Position numbers and translations under genes: made by a program. Below the pieces are notes generated by a model. The model had not been told where the DNA came from. It saw only the letters and a program-made list of their open reading frames with translations, and did no database searches. A DNA stretch of 58,085 nt from Tieghemiomyces parasiticus (taxonomy: Eukaryota > Kickxellomycota > Dimargaritomycetes > Dimargaritales > Dimargaritaceae): assembly GCA_027575765.1 (NCBI GenBank), contig JANBPT010000194.1, positions 1 to 58,085 on the forward strand, given 5' to 3'. Shown one piece after another: positions 34,519 through 44,804 of this stretch. How positions within the stretch are numbered: the first letter of the stretch is position 1; each line of letters begins with the position of its first letter.

Positions 34519-36871
34519 GTCTCCGCCTAGGATGCGGGGTCGGCGCTCGGAATGTCTCGTCGCCAGGCTTCATGTGGGCGCAACCCTTGCGGTGGAGTAT
34601 GTGAAAGGTCCTAGAGGTAAGCTGTTACCGTTGGGTGTGGCTGGATAGTATGGTTTTAGAATCATGGGGGGGGGGGTCACGCCAGAGTAGCTAGGTATGA
34701 CTGCGCCCTGGAAATGGAACCCCCTCCCCCTTTCTCTGCGCCAACTGGGGAATATATACATTGATTATTACAGTCTAATGTACGGGGCTACCGTTGCAGG
34801 TTTAATGCAAAAGTTTGATAGCTTGGACTCTAATATAGGCAATGCGCGCGGTCGTCCATAGTGATTAGTTACAACTATGCCACCACGTTTTACCGGGAAC
34901 CTTTGGGGAGGATCGGAGCAGGCTATACATGGCCCAGTATGCAGAATGTAGAGCGATAATGCCAAGGACCTAACTTCATTTTCAAACGTTCAGGCTCAGC
35001 TACCATTCAATACGAGGGATCAACATACCAACCAATGCCACGCCTATATCGCCTATGGCGCAGGAAATGTCGAGTCCCCATGTTTTAGATCACCTTATCC
35101 TGGCCCGTCAGATAGACTTAATATTCCGTGGGTTTCATAAGCGAATGAGGGCGCAGTGGGGCAGCGCTACGCGAAGGGAAGGTGTCGTCTGAAAGCAACG
35201 GACAGTAGGCTCAACCTCGTTGAAAGTGAAACCTGCCGAGTCCAAATCCACTCTACCTCTTCAGCTTCGCCCTAACTCCCCAGAGCATCCCTAGGCGATA
35301 GTTCGGAGCTTGGCAATCGGTACTCGGAGAGGGAGGAAATCATAGGTCAGATTGTGCAACCAGAGGAGTGCCAGCCTGGACCCCGCTCTTAGGCCTGCGT
35401 AAAATGAAAAGCAGTGGAGTTGTACAAGGGTTGAGTGATTAATAGCAGCCACTAACCCACCCCATGGTGGTGCAGAGCTCTGCCCCCCCCCAGACACCTT
35501 CTGACAAATTAAACAGCGCGCGTGACTGACGGTGGGGCCGGAAGGAAAAAAAAAATAAAGAACAGAAAGGACTCTTTGAAGGACGGCCTACTGGGACTCC
35601 CAGTCGCCGAGGGGCCACCATATGTGGACTAGACAGCCCGTGCCCGCTGTGCCTAGTATGTCGTCAGGAAGATGCCGACAATATGCAGGGTACAAAATAT
35701 CCATGTGGACCTGAGTTTAAACGTCAGATAGTAGTCGCTACCGGCCCTCGGGCCCAGATTCGGTACCAGTTTAGCTGTGCGGACTTGCGTGACGGTGCGG
35801 CCCACGCCAATTCTGAATCCCCGGAGGTGTGGCACCCACTGATTTTGCTCCTGGCAAAATCTGAGTCACACCTTGCCCCTCAGGGCTTCAGCGCTGCATG
35901 GAAGCGACCATCGTACTAATCGTCATGCTGCCGGTCACCGCCGAAAGCACGCCATAGACACATGTGCCAATTAAGGGGCACGCTTTCGCGAGGAAAATCA
36001 TAGTGGCCGCGTGAGCCTTGCCTCCCCTTGTACCGTTAATGAAAACGGCGCAGAGTGACACGTATGGCTACCGCTACGTCCGTATTCATTCATCTCGGTG
36101 GAAACGAGACCGACACAGGATGCTGGAGCGAACGAGCCATATCTGCCACTGTAGTCACACTCTGCCCAGCCCCAACCCCGCCGTGTTAAAGAAAAGCGGC
36201 GACCTATTTAGGTATCAAGCAACCCCCTCTCCCCTCCACGCCATTGCACCGAATGCAGCCACGTGTGGGCTAAACCTTAAGGTTTTGGCCAGCAGAGGGA
36301 GAATTGTACCCTTGCCAGTATCCAGCCTGATCAGGTCAAGGCTGGCCAACCCAGATGCGCCATTAAAGAAAGGAAACCCCACGACTGGCCGACTGCTGGC
36401 CAGGGCCTGATGGCCGTTCCCGCCATTCCCAGCGTTCTGGCAGTCTGATTGGCCCGAGCGCCCCCGAACTCGTTCCTCCCCCATCGGCGACGATGAGCCG
36501 CTTGTGCTCCTGGATGGCGTGCTTGCGCAAGGGCACCATTGGCATACGCAGGCGACACACATCGAAGACGACATACAGCTGCTAGGCCTGACTACGAAGG
36601 CTCAGAAGGAGGGGGGCGAAAGGGGTATTTCTACCCGTACAGACCACCGCCCCAGTACTCCCTAGGCAGATGAAAGCATGGCGGTCGACCCTTTGCCTAT
36701 CTGGTGGTTTGACGAGGTAATCTGGCACGACTGGCGACGGGCCCGTGGGCTAAGGTGGAGACGTAGATGGCGCGGTTGCAACCGAAAAATTCTAATCAGC
36801 AGGTGCCGGGCACACCATCACAGCGCTTTCCGAGCCTGATGTCACGGTGCGCGTCCCACCCATAGGTCCCA
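34519..36871. other. Intergenic, no firm gene
   Basis: Frames such as 36018-36410 have no domain. One minus-strand block around 36480-36560 reads like coding sequence (see findings) but could not be extended to a gene. Homopolymers: G11 near 34666 and C9 near 35483. Confidence 0.5.
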
Positions 36872-36878
36872 TATAAAA
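36872..36878 (+). promoter_or_regulatory. TATA box of the MET30/SconB homologue
   Basis: TATAAAA followed by a C/T-rich leader, about 370 bp upstream of the ATG. Confidence 0.5.
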
Positions 36879-37240
36879 CCAACACCTCCCACCGGGTGCC
36901 ACCCTGGCGACCTTTCCTGGCCAGTATATGGCTCAAAGCAACCTCTTCACCTTCATTTCCATTCCTATCTCTCTCACCTGGCCACCGTTGCGAGCCCTGC
37001 GCCACGCGAACGTTTAGACATCGACTCTCACACCTGACCCCTGTATATCCCTCCCGTTTACTGCTCGCATACGGAGGTGGTTAATTCGTTCTAACATCTG
37101 TTCCACTTGCCACGGATTTCCACCGCCTCTCTCTACGTCCACTGTACACTATCCCTCCCCTCTACCGTAACTGCCTGGCCGGCCGGCCTGCTGCCCATAC
37201 GCTTGTTCACCCCACCCACTTGCCCGATCCCATTTGAACC

Positions 37241-39226
37241 ATGGCTTCCGATGCCAACAGTGTCGGCGGCAGCAGCAATGCTTCCTACCCGTCACCGTCC
37301 TCGCCTACCCAGAGCCCAGATATGGCCACGTCGGTCGCGGCCATGTTTGCCAACTTTGATCGCCAGACCCCGCAGACGCTCAAGTGCTACCGCCACACGT
37401 CGGCCCAGCACCGCGCCGAGTCGGAGGCGACCTACCGCGAGCTGTCGCGCCAGGTAGCCAAGCTACCCGAAAGCACCCAGGTGGCCGTGGAACGCACATG
37501 GACCGACTTTGCCGGGGCGCCTTCAGCCACCCGCATCCTGATCCTGGCCGGGCTCCTCAACCAGTGCTGCATCCCGCAACTTTCCTTTCTACACCGGTCG
37601 GTGGCTCCGCTCCTCCGCATTGACTTCATTGCCATGACACCCCCGCAGGTCGCCCTCAAGATCATGGCCTACCTGGATGCCAAAACCTTGTGCCGTGCTG
37701 CCCAGGTGTCCAAGACGTGGCAGGCCTTGGCAGACGATGACCGGCTCTGGCATCGCATGTGCGAACAGCATATCGACCGCAAATGTACCAGCTGCGGGTG
37801 GGGCCTCCCCTTGCTCCACAAGAAAAAGCGACGGTGCGAGGTGACCGACCAGGACCTGGTCAATTCCGGCAGGACGCCGCCTACCAGCTTCTCGAACGTC
37901 TGCACACCGACTGTGGCGCCTGTTAATAGCGTAGCCCCAACTCTCAAGCGGCCCGCCGCCTCCGATGACGACGAGGAGGTTTCCGGGCTTACTTTGCCAG
38001 GAGTCGATGCAGCCGCGGCCCCCAAGCGAGCCCGTACGGACCCTGAAGACACATCAATGGCCACCGTGCCCGGGCGCCGCCCTTGGAAGCAAATCTACGC
38101 GGAACGACTCCGTGTCGAGCGCAACTGGCGCCGGGGAAACTACCGCCTGCGGGTCCTGGAGGGCCACACGGATGGCGTACTCTGCCTACAGTTTGACGAC
38201 CAGTACATCATGACCGGGTCCTACGACCAGACCATACGGGTGTGGAATGCCGAGACGGGTGCAGCCATCCGCACGCTCCGGGGTCACAGTCAGGGCGTGC
38301 GGGCTCTCCAGTTTGACCAGGTCAAGCTCATCTCGGGTTCATTGGACGGCACAGTCCGTATCTGGAACTACCGCACGGGCCATTGCCTGCGCGTCATGGA
38401 GGTGGGTGGCGGCGGTGTCAACTGCCTACATTTCGATAGTACCTTGCTCGCCGCGGGTTGCGTGGATGGTAGTATCAGCGCCTGGAACTTTAAGTCCGGT
38501 GCTACATCGCACCTGGTCGGCCACACCGACTGGGTAAACGCCGTGCGCCTGTTGGATTCGTCCCGTCTCCTATCTTGTTCAGACGACACCACCGTTCGAC
38601 TCTGGGACCTCGATACTCGCACCTGCACCCGCGTGTTTAACGGTCATGTGGGCCATGTCCAGACTTTCCAGCTTGCCAGCCACCCGTGGCAGCTCCCTTG
38701 CACCCTCCTGGACGAATGCCGACGCAGTAACGATCAAGGCGACATCGATGGGGACGACCAGCTAGACCACGGCCACAGCTCGGATACCGATTCGGCTGCC
38801 AGTGGACCCCGTACTCCGGGTAGTCACGACACGGCGGCGGTGCGGCGTGCCATCCGCCATTATGGCCCGGCCCCGCCACCACATCCGACCCCATCGTCCT
38901 CTCTTTTCACCGCCAACGTGTTTGTCACGGGCGGCCTGGATAGCACTTTAAAAGTGTGGGATCTGGACCGCGGCAAGTGCCTCGACACGTTATTTGGCCA
39001 CACTGAGGGTATCTGGTCGCTGGCCATGGACTCGCTGCGCATCGTGAGCGCGTCCAACGACGCCACCATCAAGGTGTGGGACACCCAAAGTCGCCGGTGT
39101 CTCCAGACCCTACGCGGCCACGACGGACCCGTCAACTGCGTGGGTCTTAGCGACGTCAAGGTCATCAGCGGTGGCATGGATCACCGCGTTCGCATCTGGG
39201 ATTTCGGGTTAGCCGATGGTGAGTAA
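37241..39226 (+). CDS. MET30: F-box/WD40 ubiquitin-ligase subunit, Met30/SconB type
   Basis: 661 residues, single exon. A Ser/Pro-rich N-terminus is followed by RILILAGLLNQCCIPQLSFL (the block typical of Met30/SconB just before the F-box). An F-box follows at about 132-180, then CEQHIDRKCTSCGWGLPLL, which is diagnostic of the group. A low-complexity acidic linker leads to WKQIYAERLRVERNWRRG and WD40 repeats from about residue 303 to the end, recognised by repeated GH...W(N/D) units. A 70-residue insertion splits the propeller near 495-560. In the family the F-box binds Skp1 and the propeller recruits substrates such as Met4-like activators, repressing sulphur assimilation when sulphur is plentiful; it also affects the cell cycle. 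An AATAAA lies at 39305-39310. The orthology call is strong; the role in this species is inferred. Confidence 0.95.
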   Translation: MASDANSVGGSSNASYPSPSSPTQSPDMATSVAAMFANFDRQTPQTLKCYRHTSAQHRAESEATYRELSRQVAKLPESTQVAVERTWTDFAGAPSATRILILAGLLNQCCIPQLSFLHRSVAPLLRIDFIAMTPPQVALKIMAYLDAKTLCRAAQVSKTWQALADDDRLWHRMCEQHIDRKCTSCGWGLPLLHKKKRRCEVTDQDLVNSGRTPPTSFSNVCTPTVAPVNSVAPTLKRPAASDDDEEVSGLTLPGVDAAAAPKRARTDPEDTSMATVPGRRPWKQIYAERLRVERNWRRGNYRLRVLEGHTDGVLCLQFDDQYIMTGSYDQTIRVWNAETGAAIRTLRGHSQGVRALQFDQVKLISGSLDGTVRIWNYRTGHCLRVMEVGGGGVNCLHFDSTLLAAGCVDGSISAWNFKSGATSHLVGHTDWVNAVRLLDSSRLLSCSDDTTVRLWDLDTRTCTRVFNGHVGHVQTFQLASHPWQLPCTLLDECRRSNDQGDIDGDDQLDHGHSSDTDSAASGPRTPGSHDTAAVRRAIRHYGPAPPPHPTPSSSLFTANVFVTGGLDSTLKVWDLDRGKCLDTLFGHTEGIWSLAMDSLRIVSASNDATIKVWDTQSRRCLQTLRGHDGPVNCVGLSDVKVISGGMDHRVRIWDFGLADGE

Positions 39227-41832
39227 AGCCGTCGGACCGTCGGATGACCCACGGGCATGATGATTAAATTTGTACCATAACAAGGCACTTCGTATATAAC
39301 TATGAATAAATGTTGGCATTCTATTCCGGCCCTAGGACCATGGGTACTGGCACGACTCAACTATCCTAGGAATGAAGAGGGGTCACCGGTACACCATCTG
39401 CGATATATAGATGCCGGGATTTATCGTGAGGACCAGGTAGGACCAACTTTTAATATTTAGACGAGTGAATGATCTACCGAGGGATTGAGGAGCCAAGTGA
39501 GGGATGGGGGGAGGGTGGGGGGGGGCTATAACGCGGAAGGTACTCCATATTCCATGTCAATGGATCTACCCGTAGTCACAGCTAGACCAACGGTAGTTGA
39601 AAGGCGGACGGGCCAGCTGCAGACCAGTAAATGAGTGGGGGGGGGGGCTAAAGACCGAGGTCATAAGTGTCATAACGGTAGTGAGAATTGCTTCCCAACA
39701 TCATGGGCTAGAAAGTCGGCTTCCCCCCCCCCCCGATCCAATGGCCTGCTCTCCCCGTTGGCCTTCTTCGCCAATTTCCGTGCTGAAACCGCTGCCGGCT
39801 GGCTTACATTTACACCCTACTTGAGGTTGCGCTATTCCCTATAGCCAGACAGTGTTTCCTTCCCTTTCTCTCACTCTCTCTCTGTCTCTCCCCGCCATCA
39901 TTCGTCCGCCCCGAATTACCCTGGTTCACGCTCCGTCATGGTAGCTACACTGCTTAATCTTCTGGAAGGAGGTTTCCACCATACAAACAAGATTTTCACC
40001 CCATTCCTTGTTGGCACTAGCTATGACAAATCGACGGGCGTAGTCATGCGCCTATAGCAACAGCCGCGTGTGGTGCGTCTTAATCTGCTGGTTTATGTAC
40101 GTGCCGCGGAACTTTTTACGTCAGGGCCGTGGAATGGCACTGACCCTTCGCCTACCGTCGTTCTCCATGCGGTGATTTACCGCCTTGACATACTACCGAT
40201 TCTACACCTACATAATAGTACCTAGCCTGGTTCATATATGAGCCTCCCTGGTCGCTCTAACTAGGTACTACCCTATTTCGTCCGCATTTTACTTTCCAAA
40301 TGCATCACTCCCCCCTTACTTGCACTTACTGTACGTATCGCTGAGGGCAACACTATCCCTAGCAAACTGCCTTTCAAACTCGGGAAGAACCAATCAATAT
40401 CGTTTTTTATCCTTGGTCGAACTAAGCACACTATTGTTGATTGTATAAGTGCTAATGGGTAATGACCCCCCTTTTGCGGCTTCACAGTCGATAGCGGGTT
40501 ATCCCCCACGTGAATCACCTCAGGGAAGGATCTATCACGCGCCTGTCACAACTGTCGCTCAACCCTTGGCCTGTGTCAGATTCCTGTTGTACTTCACCCG
40601 CCCGGATGATACCTCGGGTCCGCACATCGGGACTGTGGTAGGCAGTATCACCTTCAGCTTTAACTTTTGACAGCTATCTAGTAGTCAGAGGCTGTCCTGG
40701 TAGATGATGCGATGATTTAGTTCCTTCGGGCCATCGACACCAGCTCCCGGCGTATCCTGCTCAAAGGTCATTTGGTTCCACAGCTATGGGTCGCCCAGAG
40801 TACCATAGGCGATACCATTGTAGCTAGATAGGACCGATTTTTGCCCGCCTTCGATGGCTATGTCGCTGTCAACGATAAGAACGTCTCCGGTGGCGCGACG
40901 GAAAAGCTAACCGATCGTATGATGGGGTCTCAGATGGTAACCTCATTAGTAATAAAAAGTGTCTACTCAGATGGTATCGAAACTAGAACCTTACACCTGT
41001 TATAGAGATTCATGCATCTCCGGTGTTTCGCGTTTGAGGGCAATATTCAGAGTTTACGTGACAAGGATATGTCCACTCTGCCCCTCGCGCTAGGCTGACA
41101 AAATCTGGAGATGAAAAGAATAATCTTCGAACTCTTCCTCCCTTCTGTCCAATTTTGACGTACAAGGTATGATTTAACATGTAGCGTTGCCTTAAAAATT
41201 AACCGAGACCACCTAACATACGTAGAGCATACGAGTCTCTCTGCTTGCGTTAACCAAAGCGTGACCAGATGGGCGACGCTCAGCATTGCTTGCAAGTAGG
41301 TTCACCGACTGCATTGGTTTGAGTCTCGTGGGTAGATTTGGCCTCTGCTATGCCGGTTCATTATAGGACTCCGATTGCGAACCGTCGCTTATCTATTGCG
41401 CCCTGTCGCTCTCATGCGCCGCGGGTTCTTTCCAGCCCACTTGTAAAGCAACACGTTGGTACTGCAGTTCCCCTTCCACTCTTGGATTTGACAAGGGAAG
41501 GGGCAGTGAGGAAAGCATCATGCTTCTGTGCTCATCCAGTACTCTACCTAATGTTCCGAGCTAGGTACTGGTGGCAATGTGTGCCGCCTGAGGCTCCGTT
41601 AGCTCGCCTCACCCATTAGTATGCGACGCCTCATTCTCTATCCGATCATTTTCATGTTTCCAGTGATACTGCCCCTGCCCTATTCTATCAGGCTACATAC
41701 GGTTTGTTCGTTTATATTTCCGGCAGGGGAATGCAAAGCCCTAAAAAGCAACTAAAGTGATACGAGGGTGGGGGGGGGGTAATTTACAGATACACAAACG
41801 CGATTTCATGAGAAGTGGGACTGCAGGCTGGT
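39227..41832. other. Intergenic, nothing recognised
   Basis: No supported gene. Contains G11 near 39637, C12 near 39723 and a CT-rich microsatellite near 39868-39890. Confidence 0.5.
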
Positions 41833-42930
41833 TCATTTAACCTCATCGACCGTAACCGGGTATGGATCAGTCTGACGGTAGGCCACAACGGCCCGTAGGA
41901 TGGCGGTGGCCAGCAAGGCTGCACCTTGGCCCAGCCGCTGGTGCAGACGATAATGGTTTTCCCAGACTAGGGCGGTCCGGCAGGTCCGTTTGGCCAGGTC
42001 CCACATCCGCTGATGCAGTAAAAACTGGTGATCAATGACCTGGAGGGCATACAGGAAATAGGCGAGTAGTGCTGTGAATAGGTGGGGGATCGGAGACCGC
42101 TTCAGGGCGACGGCTAACTGCTGCATCACCGAGACAAAGGCCACGGCAAAACTGTCCTCGATACCATTGTGTGGTCCGGTCGACGGGTAGGCCGCGGGTC
42201 GGTGGGAACTGTTAAATAAGAGACGTGATTCATCAGCGGTGCTCACTTGTGTGGTGGAATCCTCTGAGTCGGAATATGGCAGTTCAGTAAAGCTGGTCAG
42301 CCCAGATTGGCCACCAGTCGCCACCGAGTTTGGGGAAGCGTTCACCAGCGACGCACCCAGAGCGGTTGACCAGGTCCAGAGGCTGGCCAACAGCTGGACC
42401 GGAAAAAGGGCGGAGGCAAATGGTAGAGCGAGGGGCGGAGATGCCCCCCAGGAAGGGTCGCAGCCTTCGCTCCCTTGGCCGCCTTGAACGGTGGCGGGTG
42501 ACGAAGGGGCGGCCACGGAGGGGCCGATAAACGTAGCCTGGGGGGCGGGGTCACGGTCACCCACGGTGGGATGGTGGCCAGCGAGGGCGCGGGTCGCCCG
42601 GGCCCGGGCATCTATATCGGGGACGCCAGGGGTCAAGGCGCTGGCCAGACTCTCAAGGGCCACCAGGTAGAGTTGGAGGGCTAGGTCGCGGGCCCCTTCA
42701 GCATCCTTCTGCAGGGCCTGGAGGGCCACTGTCACGGCAGCCTCCACGCGGCCGGGCACAAATAGGGGCTCAGGGTCCACCGACGATCGAGTAGCCGGCG
42801 GTTGAGATGCGGAATCGTCCTGAACCACCACCAGGCTAGTGGGTACAAGCCGGGACGTGAGGGCCTCGCCAAAGGGCACGAAGCGGTTAGTCAAGCGTAC
42901 CAATGTCTGGGCCGGTACAAGGAGGGCCAT
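41833..42930 (-). CDS. Probable MIT-domain protein, otherwise uncharacterised
   Basis: 365 residues, single exon, ATG at 42928-42930. Residues about 60-115 look like an MIT domain (microtubule interacting and trafficking), with alternating Ala/Leu helices: EAAVTVALQALQKDAEGARD, then LYLVALESLASAL. The middle (about 120-260) is low complexity, rich in Pro, Ser and Ala. The C-terminal 90 residues form a strong predicted helical block, from PIPHLFTALLAYFLYALQVI to ILRAVVAYRQTDPYP, with hydrophobic stretches that may be amphipathic rather than membrane-spanning. MIT domains usually bind ESCRT-III tails, suggesting an endosomal role. I do not recognise the family of the C-terminal part. A TATA box lies 226 bp upstream. 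Confidence 0.7.
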   Translation of the reverse strand: MALLVPAQTLVRLTNRFVPFGEALTSRLVPTSLVVVQDDSASQPPATRSSVDPEPLFVPGRVEAAVTVALQALQKDAEGARDLALQLYLVALESLASALTPGVPDIDARARATRALAGHHPTVGDRDPAPQATFIGPSVAAPSSPATVQGGQGSEGCDPSWGASPPLALPFASALFPVQLLASLWTWSTALGASLVNASPNSVATGGQSGLTSFTELPYSDSEDSTTQVSTADESRLLFNSSHRPAAYPSTGPHNGIEDSFAVAFVSVMQQLAVALKRSPIPHLFTALLAYFLYALQVIDHQFLLHQRMWDLAKRTCRTALVWENHYRLHQRLGQGAALLATAILRAVVAYRQTDPYPVTVDEVK

Positions 42931-43155
42931 GGTGCCGAATATGGGGAGGAGAAGAGGGTCAGACCGTGGCGGACTCGTTCGACTGCTGCAGGAGCGAAGG
43001 CACGCGTGTGGGTAGCCAGTGGCGGTCGTGCCAAGGAGCTGCAGTTGGGCGGCACGGCGTGAAGCGGCGGTGATTGGGGAGGAGCGGTCTGCCGGGGCAG
43101 TCCAGCGGGGGCAGTTAAGGCTTAGGAGCGCCGGGGGACGAGCAAGCTGGCTAGG

Positions 43156-43164
43156 TTATATATA
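43156..43164 (-). promoter_or_regulatory. TATA box of the MIT-domain gene
   Basis: TATATATAA on the minus strand, followed by a CT-rich leader toward the ATG at 42930. Confidence 0.55.
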
Positions 43165-44804
43165 GAGAGAGATGCAATGGTCCGAGAATCTTTGACGGTG
43201 CGCGCTGGAGCTACCGTGAGCGGGGCCGGCTGAATGCGAGGGCGGGGCTGGTGTGGAAAGTGGGGGGGGGATCGCGCCAGTTTAGACAGGGAGGTGCGAG
43301 GCGATAGTGTCTCGGGAAGTCTAAGCCATACCGAGGCAGGCGGGGACGGTGCGGGGGTAAACAAAGCAGGGAGGTGGTATCGCGGTTGTCTAGACGTGGG
43401 GACCGAGTAAGGGTGCTGGTTCCAGCCGAGTCGCCGTCAGTAGGTTGGCAAGCGAGAGACTCAAGGAAGAGGAGACGAGGCAGAGTCTCGGGGCGCATGG
43501 GGCCGGGACTATTGGGGACAACAAGGAAACCAGCGTGTGTGTGTGGGGGCGGGAAGACGGTGGTTTCGTTAGTGGGTGTAACAAAGAAGTGCAGGGTGAT
43601 ATGTTCAGGGTAAGTGGGTGGGGAGGAGAGGCGGAAAAACCATGGTTGTGCCGATAAAAGGGCAGGCTGATCGCCAGCCTAGAAAAGCAAGGGTGGATTG
43701 CGAAAAACGAGGCGAGCACCGTTGGCGAAGCGGCATCCTGGAGCCTATGTATGCCCTGCTTTCCTCCCCGGCCGCCGAAACCTCCACCTTTCACCTGCCA
43801 ATGCCTAATGCGCCATATGGATGCCGTCGGGTGTGTCGCGATTATAGTGTGGCAATCCCGTGCACTGGTAGTCGTTCCTGGCTAATAGGCGGCCTGTCCC
43901 CCTGGCGAGCCCCGGTCCAATCGGGACCGTCCGGCACGCTAGCCCCTCCCTATGGCGTTCGGCCATCGATTAACAGCCAGCTGCTAAGCATGCCATGCAT
44001 CTGCCCTGGAGTTTGATAGCAGAGGGCCCACTACAGCTGCCGGATAGTTACATCACGGCGGTGGGCCGGCAGCCCGAAGCTAGTTAGGATGGCAGACGGC
44101 TCGACGCCCGGCAGGGGCAGGCCAACTAAGGCCAGGCCGATCCATTTGACTTGCCACACTAGTAACTAAGACCAGTGCCTCGCGTAGAATAGCCTGCCGA
44201 ATGCTGCGGCGGCCCAACAGGTTGACACGTCCAGGGCCAGCAGTCTATTGTCAACCTAACCAACCCCTTGGCGCGGCCCGTACTCGCGTAGGAGCATCAC
44301 CGACAGAGCAAGGTACCCGCGCATTGTATCAAGGGTGCTGGTGACGACAGCCTGGCTTAGCAAGGTTACAGAATAGCCCAGGCTCCAGCGGCACAGAGGG
44401 GAGGAGGCGCATACAGCCTATCCCACGCACCCGCTTGCGAGCCCGTCCACCGCACTACCACGTCGCAGTTGCCCTGCCCTGTAGCCAAACAGTCCCCACG
44501 GTCTTGGCTCTGAAAGGTCACATTCCCTGCACTCTCTGCGATTCGTTTTCCGACTCTGGCCCACCTCTACCCGACATGGCCCCAACCAATGCGCTTCTGA
44601 TAGCCATCCCCAACCGGCCCAGCCTTGCCCTATCCATCGCACCGACTGCCCACCGCCACCGGGAACCCGCTCGACCTAGTCTCCAGCCACCGCATCCCAG
44701 CGACATACATATACCCCGCCGGTCGGCACCCTCTCTGGCCACAATCCACCAGAGACCCAGCGCACTTCGCCCCGTTGCCTTGTTCACCCGCCGTACTGGC
44801 TGCT
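43165..44804. other. Divergent spacer, no supported gene
   Basis: This lies between the minus-strand MIT gene and the plus-strand Ppx/GppA gene. The 134- and 132-codon frames here are Pro/Ser-rich or random with no domain. A weak TATA-like CATATAC is at about 44706, about 100 bp ahead of the next ATG. Confidence 0.5.
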
